Origin: Bacillota bacterium
GTDB lineage: Bacteria; Bacillota; UBA4882; UBA8346
NCBI GenBank assembly: GCA_023426245.1
Contig: JAFABB010000042.1
Location: forward strand, 30,001 to 94,000
DNA: 64,000 nt
Direction: 5' to 3'
Shown here: positions 1 to 9,557 of the stretch, piece after piece
Position numbering within the stretch: position 1 is the stretch's first letter
Layout of the letters: every line of letters begins with the position of its first letter
The notes under the pieces: generated by a model
Databases searched by the model: none
Told to the model about the DNA's origin: nothing
The model's input: only the letters and a program-made list of their open reading frames with translations
Program-made: the position numbers and the translations under genes

Positions 1-3000
1 CCGCATCCACATCAGTCCAGGTGGAACCGTTATCGCTCTTCTGTAGCTTGAAATCCCTTGTATTCCAGCCGGTACTTTCTCCACCGGCTCCAGCATGCCT
101 TACCCGCCAACGATTGATGGTATATGTTCCACCCAGGTCAACCTGCAGCCATTGATTGGGGTATTTCGTATTATCACACCATTTGGTATTGGTCACCCCG
201 TCAACTGCTTTCGAAGGCGCCTCATTCGCATTGACATAAGCACTAGCGGTCGCTGTTTTGCCTAAGGCCAAGTCCGGACCCAAGTCGATTAATTCCGCGG
301 TCACAGTTATCGGATCTGTCCCCATGGTAACCGTGGTATTAACGGCATAAGGGTCTGCAACGGGTCCATCCCATTTTTTAAACATGGTTCCCACCGGCTC
401 GCTGGCGGAAATCGATACCGCTAAACCCTCACGGTAGAATCCGCTACCTGTTCCATTGACTACGGTCAACGGGTAGGTCGGCGGCGCTATCTTTTCGTCA
501 TATAAGGCACCGGCCGGGGCCGTGTCATCATTGGCGTTATCCGATGCAGTCATTGCAAATACCAGAATATTACTATTATTGGGTAGCGTGACCGTATCAA
601 TACCCGCCGGCGCGTCGAGCCGGTATTTAAACAGATACTTAAAATCATAAGCACTGTTACCCGGAGCTGAAATCGGCGAGGAAGGCGTTTTGACATCCGG
701 GTTGTGCGTATGAGTGGCTACCCAGGCAACCGCGTCATGTTTGAGATAGCCATCAATTCCATTAGCATAGAGGTCCCATTGACCTACATATTGCTTGTAG
801 TCCGCAATTTTCACACTGACCGGTTGGCCGTTTACCAGGAAGGTGTCGGATAAATCTCCGGCAGTGGAAGCCGCCAGTAAATAGACATGTTTAAAACCGC
901 CCGTTGAAATCGTTTGGCCGCTACAGGCTACCGCATTGTTCTGTCCGTCGGCTTTTGGACCCATCTGGAACAGGATGCCGCCGCTGGTTATCTCATCCGG
1001 CAGTAGTTCGGCGGGTAGGGAGTTTTTCAAAGAATCCAACGCGCCATCATTCTTATTACTGTTATAGGTAACGACATCTTTGTTGTAAGGCAGACCCAGG
1101 CTTTGGCAAAGCGGAGCGCTGATTACCGTGCCTGAGCCGGCTAAGGTAATGGCAAAAGTCTTCGGCTTATAAGCGCCGATATCAAAAATCAATTTGCCGG
1201 AATCAACCGCCACCGGGCCGATGGCATCTTCAAAACCGTTGACCTCTCTGGCGCCGGCAATACCGTTACCCATGGATAGTGCAACATTTGTTGCCGCGCT
1301 GCCGCTGGTTTCCTGGACTCTGACAATATACTCGCTGGTATTCTCGGCTAACTTGACCGCTTTAACGGTAATGTTCGGATTGCTTATCGTGAGAAAAGAT
1401 AAGGCTTTCCCTATATTTCCCGAGTGGGCTTCCGTCTGAAACGCCCTCAACGGTTGGTTCAACCGTTCGCCTTGCGTCACCGTCCGGCCGTTCACCCAGT
1501 TTCCGCTATGTCCGTAAATGGAATAAATAAAGCGGTTCTCACCGAAATCCTGAGTATCCTGTTTGTTGTTGCCATAGGTCGCCACCGGCGTATGGATTAA
1601 ACTGAGTCTTAAGGTGTTATCGTTTGGCTTATCCCAACCATATTTGCAGTCGTTCAAAATGCTGATTCCATAGCCTCCGTCCGTATGGGTCAAATCGGCC
1701 CACTGTTGTGCCGGAACTTCATAAAGACTGGAAGTGTTATTCCCTCTTTGAATCGTTCCCAACCCCAGATCGTAGGTTGCTTTCGGATTGGACACAGCCA
1801 ACGGGAATGCTACCTTGAGATTTGCAGCCTTGGTATACCAATCAACCTTATTGACCACATCGACCCGTTGCGGACCTGATCCGGCCGTCAGGAGTATGGT
1901 TTGCAGATAGGTTGATCCTAGGGTGGTCCGCTTGATCTGCAGCCCTACCCGAACGGGCCCGTTCTCAACGATAGTAACCTCGGCGGGCCCGCTTACATAA
2001 GCCTTGGGAGCGCTGCTGACATCACTATAGAGAATCTCCCATGAAGGCCATGAGGTTGAATTGTCATTGAGTAATTGCAGTCTCGATGGAGCCGCCAGGA
2101 GTTCTTTACCGTTTTCTTTATCGTAAATACTGGCAATGTCGCCGTCGGAATTGATAGTTACTTTATAATTGGCATTTTCCAGTGTGGAAACGGTAACATG
2201 AAGTCCGGTCTGGATTTCGCATGATGCGGCAGTGGGCCGGATGTCATATACTTTGTAACCAACCGCCGGCATATCCGCAAGGAACAAAACAGTCGCACTG
2301 GAGCCATCTACCGTTCCGAGCTGGGAAGGGGTTTCATTGCCGTCCGGATCGTACACCCTCACGGCTGCCGGAACTCCTGTAGAGAAATTTACCTTGGCCT
2401 CAACCACATCCTGCCGGGCCTTGGAGACCGGATTATAAACCACGACCGGAATACCATTCGCCGAAGTATCCATGGCACGGGCGATAGCCCCAACCCCATT
2501 GGCCAGTTCCTGGGAGAACTGATTGAGGGACAGGGCATAATCATTCCAGGAAATCATGTAAGCGGAAGGTAAAGAGGTCCCGGTGATATCATCATGAAAT
2601 TGATGCCAGATAACCCGTTGCCAGGCCATATCAAATAGTTGTTTCGGATATGGCGCGCCGCCCAACCAGTCTGCCATAACGCTGGCCCTTTCGGTGGCAT
2701 CCGCCAACATCTCGTTCTGCCGATTGAATCTCTTGGAAGGGGCTCTTGAAGTATAGGAGCCGGTCCCATGAGTGGTCATCACCAGCTCGTTGTTCCAGGA
2801 AGGCAGTTTGTCCGCCAAACCCTGGGCGGCAATGTCCCGGAACAACTGATCCGAAGAAGCACTAAGAACCTGAACTCCCGTGGTTGGATTGACTCCGGCG
2901 TCAAGGTCCTGTTGAACGTAGCTAACAGAAGCGCTGGTGGGCGATCCGCCGGTGTCGCCGGTTCCATAATAATGGTAATCCGCATATATCCCATACTTGC

Positions 3001-3715
3001 TTCCATTGGTATTGACCGTATTAACCTCGGTACTGTTATTACTGAGACGGCCGGAAAGAGACGCACTATAACTTCCCGGATTTAAAGCCGAGATCAAATA
3101 GGAACCATCCACCCCATACCACCGGCCGATGTTGAAGGGAATCCCGTAGGCCGAACCCCAGGATAATTTTTGAGTGGAAAATCCGATTAAACCCATATGA
3201 CTGGCTATGGATGGCAGGGCATACCCGAATCCGAAACAGTCGGGGAGGAAAATATCCAGGCTGGTTTTACCGAATTCTTTTTTAAAAAACCCGTTCCCAT
3301 AAAGAATATTGCGCATCAATGCTTCCGGGGACGGCACATTAACATCGCCCGCATCCCAAGAACTTCCGGCAACATTCCAACGACCCTGGGCTATATAATC
3401 TTTCAGTTGTTGATATTGATCCGGAAAATACTCCTTCATCATCGCGTACCTGAACGCGCCTTCGAAATTAAATTCATAGCCGGGATAGCTGTTAAACAGG
3501 CTGAAATTACTGGTTAACGTATTGGGAATGTAACTATTGATAGAAGTTGTTAAATCCCAGTTCCATTGCGTATCAAGATGGGCGGTGGCTACCGAATAAA
3601 TGGTTTTATCGGTTGTTAGATCAGTAGCATACACACCCATGGACCCAAAGAGGCTTGTGGTAATAAAGGTTAATAGCATCAATATTCTCTGCAGCAACTT
3701 ACTGGTTTGTAACAT
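1..3715 (-). CDS. Secreted GH38 alpha-mannosidase with C-terminal discoidin domain (3' end off window)
   Basis: The frame is open from ATG 3715 to the window edge, at least 1238 codons, and the C-terminus is missing. GGAGG lies 9 nt before the ATG. Residues 1-30 form a signal peptide. HLDTQWNW at about residues 46-53 matches the His-x-Asp zinc site of family GH38, and LPDCFGFGYALPSIASHMG carries the PD-x-FG segment with the usual nucleophile Asp, followed by a TQKLSW motif. A long beta-rich GH38 C-terminal region follows, then a stretch like a bacterial beta-repeat domain (YPLTVVNGTGSG...FKKWDG), then an F5/8 type C domain near the edge (QWLQVDLGGTYTINRWRV). The likely role is hydrolysis of alpha-mannosides outside the cytoplasm, with the discoidin domain binding glycan or surface. 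It is separated by 415 bp from the secretin operon and may be transcribed alone. Family assignment is firm; substrate is not known. Confidence 0.9.
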   Translation of the reverse strand, partial: MLQTSKLLQRILMLLTFITTSLFGSMGVYATDLTTDKTIYSVATAHLDTQWNWDLTTSINSYIPNTLTSNFSLFNSYPGYEFNFEGAFRYAMMKEYFPDQYQQLKDYIAQGRWNVAGSSWDAGDVNVPSPEALMRNILYGNGFFKKEFGKTSLDIFLPDCFGFGYALPSIASHMGLIGFSTQKLSWGSAYGIPFNIGRWYGVDGSYLISALNPGSYSASLSGRLSNNSTEVNTVNTNGSKYGIYADYHYYGTGDTGGSPTSASVSYVQQDLDAGVNPTTGVQVLSASSDQLFRDIAAQGLADKLPSWNNELVMTTHGTGSYTSRAPSKRFNRQNEMLADATERASVMADWLGGAPYPKQLFDMAWQRVIWHQFHDDITGTSLPSAYMISWNDYALSLNQFSQELANGVGAIARAMDTSANGIPVVVYNPVSKARQDVVEAKVNFSTGVPAAVRVYDPDGNETPSQLGTVDGSSATVLFLADMPAVGYKVYDIRPTAASCEIQTGLHVTVSTLENANYKVTINSDGDIASIYDKENGKELLAAPSRLQLLNDNSTSWPSWEILYSDVSSAPKAYVSGPAEVTIVENGPVRVGLQIKRTTLGSTYLQTILLTAGSGPQRVDVVNKVDWYTKAANLKVAFPLAVSNPKATYDLGLGTIQRGNNTSSLYEVPAQQWADLTHTDGGYGISILNDCKYGWDKPNDNTLRLSLIHTPVATYGNNKQDTQDFGENRFIYSIYGHSGNWVNGRTVTQGERLNQPLRAFQTEAHSGNIGKALSFLTISNPNITVKAVKLAENTSEYIVRVQETSGSAATNVALSMGNGIAGAREVNGFEDAIGPVAVDSGKLIFDIGAYKPKTFAITLAGSGTVISAPLCQSLGLPYNKDVVTYNSNKNDGALDSLKNSLPAELLPDEITSGGILFQMGPKADGQNNAVACSGQTISTGGFKHVYLLAASTAGDLSDTFLVNGQPVSVKIADYKQYVGQWDLYANGIDGYLKHDAVAWVATHTHNPDVKTPSSPISAPGNSAYDFKYLFKYRLDAPAGIDTVTLPNNSNILVFAMTASDNANDDTAPAGALYDEKIAPPTYPLTVVNGTGSGFYREGLAVSISASEPVGTMFKKWDGPVADPYAVNTTVTMGTDPITVTAELIDLGPDLALGKTATASAYVNANEAPSKAVDGVTNTKWCDNTKYPNQWLQVDLGGTYTINRWRVRHAGAGGESTGWNTRDFKLQKSDNGSTWTDVDA

Positions 3716-4130
3716 AAGAACTTTCCTCCAATCATTTCACTTGGATTCGATTTCATGTTGCGGATGAATTCCTCATGGGGTTGTAGGTTCCGTTTTGCTA
3801 TAGAAGTCGAAGTTCAATTCCGTTCCTGAATCCCTCCTTTCATTGATGGAGTCTTGATTGGCCGGGCATCCCTCCTCCCCAAATTTAACATTTTTGTTAC
3901 ACTAGCAGATACATATTCACAAAGGGTATCCGAATAGACTGATTTTTAAAATCGAATTCCAAAAAAATACAAATCCGAAAACCATGGGTTTTCACCAAGA
4001 ATGTCATCATCAAAACCAATCAGCACCGTAATCGATATCGAACCGGCTTTCATAAGAAAGCACTCTTTCTATTTCAAAACCATCGCCTTCAAAAACCATC
4101 ACCTTCAAAAACCATCGCCGGACCTTACTC
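3716..4130. other. Intergenic region with a short triple direct repeat
   Basis: This 415-bp gap separates the mannosidase from the secretin operon. No supported gene is seen. Near the operon end, three adjacent copies of a 15-16 bp unit TTCAAAA(A)CCATCRCC occupy 4073-4087, 4088-4103 and 4104-4119. The mannosidase promoter probably lies here, but I see no convincing -35/-10 pair. Confidence 0.5.
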
Positions 4131-5849
4131 CTAAAACTCAAAATGTAAACCTACGCCCAAAGTAGCAGCTTTTTCTCCAACCGGATGATCATACCGGAAA
4201 ACCCAAGTATATTTGGAGTTGCCCAAATTGAATTGGAAGCGCCAACCATCTATGTTGGGGTGACCGGATGCTTCCACCTGAACGTTTCCCTTCCCCGCTT
4301 CCAACCGGGTACCTGCTTTCCAAGCGTCTTTGTCCAAATAGCCTTCACTGTCCAATCCATATATCCACGGATAATATTTCGCATAGAGACTCAAAGGTCC
4401 GAGGGGCTGGGTTCGATCACCAAACCCCACCATAAGCACAGCCTTCTTCAGCGTTCCCACCCCCTTGGCGGCTGAAAACTCCAAAGAAGTTTGATGCCCG
4501 TCGATTCCATTCAGTCTCTGCGATAATCCCATCCTGTAAAAATCAGCTTTTCCATACTCCAGTTCCAGTCTGGTATGGGATGACAAAACCCAATTCAATT
4601 CCGACCACACGTTTGCGCTTTCTAACCCGATTTCCCAAAATGATTGAGAAGGTTGCTCCTGTTGTTGCTCTTCTTCTAAACTAAAACCTCCCAAAGAAGC
4701 CATGGGCACCAATCCGGCAGTCGTAGCCAAAGTAGTCTGGATATTTACCGGAGTGGCTGTCAACAATACCGCATAATACCGCTGCTGATCGATTTTAACC
4801 CTTTCAAGCAGCCATTTCTGATGGCTGTCATTGGTTTGCCGAACCACCGCCAATATTTGGCTTTGGCCGGGAGAGGTGGCAATTGTGGTAGAAATCATGC
4901 TCATCCGTTGGGTAGTCTCTGGAGAAGCATTGGTAGTGGAGATACTTCCTTGCTTGGCGGTTCCCAGGGAATCGTCAACCGCAAAACCCCGTCCAATGTA
5001 AATTTCCGATAAAACCCTTCCGCTATCGGCGTTTACTTGGACCGGGGTCACCCGCAAGATAAAATGGTAGTCCAAATCGGCTGTTTCGCCTACTCGATGT
5101 TGGTTGGTAATGAACTGTGCGGTTTTTCCCGGGAGAGCAATCAACCAGGGCCGTCGAATTAGCTTGTCCGAACTCGAGGCGATGGTATTTTCGATCAAAG
5201 CCTGGACTGGCCGATGGAGGCTCCATTGGTCTGGAGTTATAATGGCTTGATGGATGCCATTTCGAGAATTATCATATGAACCGTTGAATAATAAATCCAA
5301 ATCCGAATTTTGACCGATGTCAATGATTTGTAAATCATAAACCACTGCAACTCCAGTTGACCCCCGGGATATTTGCCATAGTTTTTCGAGAATCTTATTC
5401 CGCAACGATGTTGGCGCTTTAACATAGGCAATTCCCAATTTTGGATCGTAGCTCACATATCGCTGATATTCTCCTAGTTGTGCTTGGGCTTTGGGATCGA
5501 TTAATCCAACCGGTACCAGACTCGAGTCGGTATCGGCGAATAGAGTCACAGGAGACTGCGGCCCGCTAATTAAATAATACTTTTCCAGCTTGGTATAATA
5601 ATACCCCAGCGGTTCCAAGATTGATTTTAATGCTACATCCACCGTATCTCCGCGGACTTCAGCCGGGACCGCACCTTGCAAACGGGGGTCGGCGATGATG
5701 GTCACTCCGAAGAGAGCCTCAATTTTTTGGAATGCCTGGGACAGACTGAGCGTCCCTGCCTGTTCTGTTATCTCCTCCCCGGCCATTGCCCGGATACCGA
5801 AAATCATCACCGATCCACAAATAACCAATATCAACAAAACCTTTTTCAT
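4131..5849 (-). CDS. Secretin-like protein fused to a C-terminal outer-membrane beta-barrel
   Basis: 572 aa with a signal peptide (MKKVLLILVICGSVMIFG..AMA). Residues about 25-100 form a secretin/TonB short N-terminal (STN/N0) domain with the phrase TIIADPRLQG. A second N-domain-like segment follows, then a region parallel to the secretin core (VQALIENTIASSSDKLIRRP...), lacking the canonical PGLGDIP-type motif. From about residue 400 the sequence alternates polar and aromatic residues in strand-like fashion, with many Tyr/Trp, and ends in HFEF, a terminal Phe typical of BAM-assembled outer-membrane barrels. The ATG overlaps the stop of the upstream secretin (ATGA), so translation is coupled. 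The fusion suggests an outer-membrane partner of that secretin, perhaps anchoring or gating it. The N-terminal assignment is good; the barrel is inferred from composition and the C-terminus. Confidence 0.75.
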   Translation of the reverse strand: MKKVLLILVICGSVMIFGIRAMAGEEITEQAGTLSLSQAFQKIEALFGVTIIADPRLQGAVPAEVRGDTVDVALKSILEPLGYYYTKLEKYYLISGPQSPVTLFADTDSSLVPVGLIDPKAQAQLGEYQRYVSYDPKLGIAYVKAPTSLRNKILEKLWQISRGSTGVAVVYDLQIIDIGQNSDLDLLFNGSYDNSRNGIHQAIITPDQWSLHRPVQALIENTIASSSDKLIRRPWLIALPGKTAQFITNQHRVGETADLDYHFILRVTPVQVNADSGRVLSEIYIGRGFAVDDSLGTAKQGSISTTNASPETTQRMSMISTTIATSPGQSQILAVVRQTNDSHQKWLLERVKIDQQRYYAVLLTATPVNIQTTLATTAGLVPMASLGGFSLEEEQQQEQPSQSFWEIGLESANVWSELNWVLSSHTRLELEYGKADFYRMGLSQRLNGIDGHQTSLEFSAAKGVGTLKKAVLMVGFGDRTQPLGPLSLYAKYYPWIYGLDSEGYLDKDAWKAGTRLEAGKGNVQVEASGHPNIDGWRFQFNLGNSKYTWVFRYDHPVGEKAATLGVGLHFEF

Positions 5850-7069
5850 TTGCCGATGACTTCGGCGGTAAGAAAGATTAATAAGTCACTGTCATTTTTT
5901 TGATCCATCTGTTGTTTGAAAAACAATCCAATGAGGGGGATATCCCCCAATCCCGGAGTTTTGGAGGTACTTTTCTTGGTCTGTTTTTCGGTTAATCCCG
6001 CAACCATCACCGTTTGACCGGGAAGAAAACGGACCACCGAGGAGTATTCCCGGGTTCGGACCAGAATTTGGTCGGTCGTTGAGGCCGTATCGTCAAAAAC
6101 ATTCACTTTTTGGGTAAAGGTCAACTCGATCTGATCTCCGAAAAGTCGCGGGGTGACCTGCAATGTAGTCCCGGCTTCCACATTTTCCGTGGTGGAAGTG
6201 GTGGAAGTCGTGCCTTGCGATTGTAGGATCAAAGTCCGCCGGTCTCCCACAAAAAGATTGCCGGTCTTGCCTTCCGTAACAATGACCATCGGATCGGAGT
6301 TAATCACCGCTTTTTTATCATTCACCAAACCTTGGATAACGGCGGCGAAATGGCCGAAACTGGCGTCACCTTCTCCCGATATCACACCTGCGGCCAAATC
6401 CACGGCCAATTTTTTCGCCCCGCCGTTGGTCCCGTCAAAGTAGGCCGTCAATTTGTCCATTCCCCATTCTTTCAGGACTTGATTCTGGACCTCAGTCACC
6501 AGAGCCTTGATCCGGAACTGCCTTTTGGATACGTCTCCATCGATTTTACCCAAATCGTCCAGGATCCGCCGGAGGATGGTCGGAGGGGCAATTACCGTGG
6601 CCATGTTTTGGGCGCTGTCAACTTTAACATAGGGTCCGTATGGTTCCGGAACCAATGATTTAATGCTTTCGCCCTGTACATTCCGGAAATGATAGACCCC
6701 GGTTTCGGTCAGTTCCATGAAGGCCGGATTTTTGAGATTTGGGAGACCCACCAGGTAGAAATCTTTTATTTTCCGGAAGGTATATCCCCCGCCGACCAGC
6801 ATCATGTACAAAGCCTCCTCCAACGGGACTTCTTTTAATTCCAGACTGATGGTTCCGTTAACGTTACTGTCGGCCACGATATTCACCTTGGTTCGCAAAG
6901 AGACCTCACTGAGGGCTTCCCGTAAATCCGATTCAAAAAAGGTCGCAGTCACCAACGGTTGCCCTGTTCCATCCCTATCGGCCGCCAGGCAATAACCATA
7001 CCATCCTCTCCCCGAAATAAGCACCAAAAGGCTCATCATTATCAGAAACCTTAATTGCGTATTCCTCAT
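5846..7069 (-). CDS. Secretin (GspD/PilQ-type outer-membrane channel)
   Basis: 407 aa from ATG 7069, chosen because GGTGGAGG lies about 11 nt upstream and a signal peptide (MRNTQLRFLIMMSLLVL...) begins there. An in-frame ATG at 7147 that overlaps the upstream stop lacks a Shine-Dalgarno site. An STN/N0 domain spans about residues 40-105 (VNIVADSNVNGTISLELKE), then an N1-like segment with FRNVQ and LDDLGKIDG. The secretin core holds DPMVIVTEGKTGNLFVGDR, the Val/Gly-rich gate region and TPGLGDIPLIGLFFK, followed by LLIFLTAEVI, all classic secretin signatures. It is short for a secretin and has no pilMNOP or gsp neighbours. Next to exported subunits and a chaperone-like gene, it is the likely outer-membrane exit of this locus. 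Confidence 0.9.
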   Translation of the reverse strand: MRNTQLRFLIMMSLLVLISGRGWYGYCLAADRDGTGQPLVTATFFESDLREALSEVSLRTKVNIVADSNVNGTISLELKEVPLEEALYMMLVGGGYTFRKIKDFYLVGLPNLKNPAFMELTETGVYHFRNVQGESIKSLVPEPYGPYVKVDSAQNMATVIAPPTILRRILDDLGKIDGDVSKRQFRIKALVTEVQNQVLKEWGMDKLTAYFDGTNGGAKKLAVDLAAGVISGEGDASFGHFAAVIQGLVNDKKAVINSDPMVIVTEGKTGNLFVGDRRTLILQSQGTTSTTSTTENVEAGTTLQVTPRLFGDQIELTFTQKVNVFDDTASTTDQILVRTREYSSVVRFLPGQTVMVAGLTEKQTKKSTSKTPGLGDIPLIGLFFKQQMDQKNDSDLLIFLTAEVIGK

Positions 7070-7143
7070 TGCCAAAAAAACCTCCACCCATTTTCTAATT
7101 GATTCAACCCCAAAACCAGGAGTTTCCTGACAGCCGGCCAAGG

Positions 7144-8670
7144 TCATTTTTTTCGATCCATTGGCATCAGAATCGTTTTGATTACCTTGTCACCTTCAAG
7201 GACTGCCACATCGGCTTGGTAGGCGGCAGACTCCAGGTTAGGTAGAAACGCGGTCATGTTGATGGTTTGACCGGGCAGTACCGAAGTCTGCCGTTGGTCT
7301 TCAGGTTTCAATGGGAGCAATGTTCCCAGGCTTTTGTTAGCCTTGTCTTTTAAAACCAGGCTCACCACGGGAGTTAGTTTAATTGTTCCGGTATTTTTGA
7401 TAATTGCCGAAAACCGATAACCGTTTTTCTCCCTATCCCCACGGATACTCAACACCTCTGCCGCCCGGGTTTGGATCCCGATGGTGATTGCTTCCAGAGA
7501 AATAGGTATCTCATCGAGTAATACCGGTTTATCGCCAGTTGAATACACTTGAAGGTTAAAACTGCCATAGCAACCTCGCACCGCCGCATCTTTAGGAATT
7601 TGGACCGAGATAATGGCCACTTCCGTCTGCCCGGCAGCAATCGTCAATGGATTGTCTGTCCGGACTGTCGGGAAGTTATTGGTAAAGATCGAATACGGAT
7701 AATCCGGCGCGGCTTCTTCCGGAGTGAAGACCACTGTGACCGGCTTGTCCAATCGATTTTGCATTTTCAGTCTCTTCAACGAAAGCACTCCCGGCCGTCC
7801 TTCAAAGACAAGTTCATTTTGATCCAACTTCAAGACCTTCGGTGGGTGGGCAAAAACATAGTCACCCGTACCGATTTGGACATTTTTCACCTGCAAAATC
7901 TGGCCGGTTTCACTGTAATGATAAAAAAGGCGCAGTTCATATTCACCAGGGGATAAAGACTCGGTGAGGGAGCCGATGTAAGCCAGCTCTCCTCCAGGCA
8001 ACAAACGAGCTTGAGAAATTTTATTTTTCCAGAAATAAGCCGGTCGCAGTTCCACCCGCTGAATCAATTTCCGTTCGCTATCCCGGAGAGTGGCGCTAGC
8101 GGTGGTCAGGAAATCGGTTTGAGAAATGTTTTTGATTTTTGCCCGGATCAGCGGAGTCCCTTTTTCATCCTTGACCAGATCCAGTCCGGTTACTTGGACC
8201 CTGGGCCGTAATCCGAAGCTATCGATCCGGATATAAATTCTGACCCCGTATTGAATACTGACATCGAAACCGCCTTTTCTGGTTGGTTCTTCCGGGGCTA
8301 TTTTCAACATGGCAAGGTAAGTGCCGCCCGGAGTGTTAAGCGGAACCTTTACAACCCCATCGATTTGAGCACTTGCGCCCGGGCTGACCACGGCAGTAGC
8401 CGGAATGGCGATCCAAGTGGCAGGCGCTACCCCCTTCTCAAAGGGATTGTATTGTAAATCACCCGTCGGTTGCTGTATTATTTTTTCCAACGATAATTTC
8501 AGTTTCTCGGTTTGTCCGCCCGGGTTCAGCTTAACGCTAAAATTCATCGTATCACCGGGTTTGCCGCTCAGCTCCACGGTAAGAGGCACTACGCCCACAG
8601 CCAGGGAATAAGGAACCATTAAACTCATTGCCAGGCAGAACAGGAGTAAAAAAAGGAATTTTCTTGGCAC
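7144..8670 (-). CDS. Exported multi-domain Ig-like protein, periplasmic pilus-chaperone type
   Basis: About 508 aa from GTG 8670, which has GGAGG 11 nt upstream; a GTG at 8682 overlaps that site. The signal peptide is PRKFLFLLLFCLAMSLMVPYSLA. The mature protein is beta-rich throughout. Its first domain has VVPLTVELSGKPGDTMNFSVKL, then W..IP......VSPGAS and TPGGTYLAMLKI, reminiscent of fimbrial chaperones and of the DUF916/WxL-associated Ig domains. Two or three further Ig-like modules follow (KNISQTDF, IAAGQTEVAIISVQIPKDA, IIKNTGTIKLTP). No C-terminal membrane anchor is seen. Placed between the exported subunits and the secretin, it plausibly escorts or caps subunits in the periplasm. It is twice the size of a PapD-type chaperone. 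The role is inferred. Confidence 0.65.
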   Translation of the reverse strand: MPRKFLFLLLFCLAMSLMVPYSLAVGVVPLTVELSGKPGDTMNFSVKLNPGGQTEKLKLSLEKIIQQPTGDLQYNPFEKGVAPATWIAIPATAVVSPGASAQIDGVVKVPLNTPGGTYLAMLKIAPEEPTRKGGFDVSIQYGVRIYIRIDSFGLRPRVQVTGLDLVKDEKGTPLIRAKIKNISQTDFLTTASATLRDSERKLIQRVELRPAYFWKNKISQARLLPGGELAYIGSLTESLSPGEYELRLFYHYSETGQILQVKNVQIGTGDYVFAHPPKVLKLDQNELVFEGRPGVLSLKRLKMQNRLDKPVTVVFTPEEAAPDYPYSIFTNNFPTVRTDNPLTIAAGQTEVAIISVQIPKDAAVRGCYGSFNLQVYSTGDKPVLLDEIPISLEAITIGIQTRAAEVLSIRGDREKNGYRFSAIIKNTGTIKLTPVVSLVLKDKANKSLGTLLPLKPEDQRQTSVLPGQTINMTAFLPNLESAAYQADVAVLEGDKVIKTILMPMDRKK

Positions 8671-8713
8671 CGCCGTAAACACCTCCAGTTAAAATTGCAA
8701 TGATAAAAGATTC

Positions 8714-8899
8714 GGGCTGTTGCAAAAGAATTTTCGGTACGTTTACGTGCATTTATGCGCGCAGGCATGGCAGAGATATCGCGCTGTTGCGCACCAATCT
8801 ATACACTTTTGCATATTGTCTGGTGCAATATATTAAAGTGCATGCACGTTAACACCATGGCGCGATATCTCGTTCATTTGAAATATTTTGCAACAGCCC
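8714..8899. mobile_element. 186-bp MITE-like element with 14-bp perfect terminal inverted repeats
   Basis: GGGCTGTTGCAAAA (8714-8727) is mirrored exactly by TTTTGCAACAGCCC (8886-8899). Inside, GAGATATCGCGC and ACGTGCAT-like segments recur in inverted order, so most of the element could fold on itself. There is no ORF. The terminal sequence resembles insertion-sequence ends containing CTGTTGCAAA. It lies in the 298-bp gap between the third subunit gene and the chaperone gene, so it may modulate read-through. No clear target duplication is visible. Confidence 0.65.
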
Positions 8900-8968
8900 C
8901 ATAAACCAATATCCCATACCTGATTATCTGTTTCTATGTAAATCATATGATTAAATCATATGATTAAA

Positions 8969-9520
8969 TCAGTATGATAGGGCAATTACATAAATCGTGA
9001 CAAATGCCCGGTAATTACCTGCGTGTTGACTGTAGACCTCCGCTCCATCCTGTACTTGATAATGAAGGGTGAAGTCCTTGGATGCCTGATCCAGCGCACG
9101 ATCCCAGGGCAACACATCCTGAGCCAGTTTATATTGGGGAGTGGTATTGCCGGTGGTGATGTCGTAAAGAGTAGTCAATGTGCCATGGGTATGTTCGCGT
9201 GTTTCCACGTTTCCCCAGTTATTCATGGAAGTAGCCGACATCAGTAATTCAATCCCGCAATTCGCTACGACTGTAAACTCCAGACTGCCGTATTGAACGT
9301 CATGGGCCGCGCCGGTGAGATGGGCGGGTGCGGTGAAAGTGCCGAAATCAATTGTAGCATAAGGATTTACATATGCGGAGATCGTTTTGGAAACGCTTAA
9401 AGGAGCTGCCTTATGCTTCGAGATATTACCCCCCGCGCGCGTGCCTTCAGCCAGGACATCATTGCCGCCCAATAGGATTGAACCGAGAAGCCATAACACC
9501 ATCAGCAGTTTTCCGATCAT
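8969..9520 (-). CDS. Exported fimbrial-subunit-like protein, paralog 3
   Basis: 183 aa from ATG 9520, preceded by GGGGG about 10 nt upstream; an upstream in-frame start at 9577 would overlap the preceding gene. The signal peptide is MIGKLLMVLWLLGSILLGG. The mature part shares with its two upstream neighbours the layout GNISK...KTISAYVNPYATIDFG...P.HL.G, a lone central Cys (ANCGIEL), ALDQ.S.DFTLHYQV and a C-terminal HAGNYRAFVTIYV..SY strand. This beta-rich pattern with a terminal Tyr resembles pilus subunits exported through the periplasm. It is the most divergent of the three. Function is inferred from the locus. Confidence 0.75.
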   Translation of the reverse strand: MIGKLLMVLWLLGSILLGGNDVLAEGTRAGGNISKHKAAPLSVSKTISAYVNPYATIDFGTFTAPAHLTGAAHDVQYGSLEFTVVANCGIELLMSATSMNNWGNVETREHTHGTLTTLYDITTGNTTPQYKLAQDVLPWDRALDQASKDFTLHYQVQDGAEVYSQHAGNYRAFVTIYVIALSY

Positions 9521-9557
9521 CGATAACAATCCCCCTTTCATCAATGCAATCAAGGGA

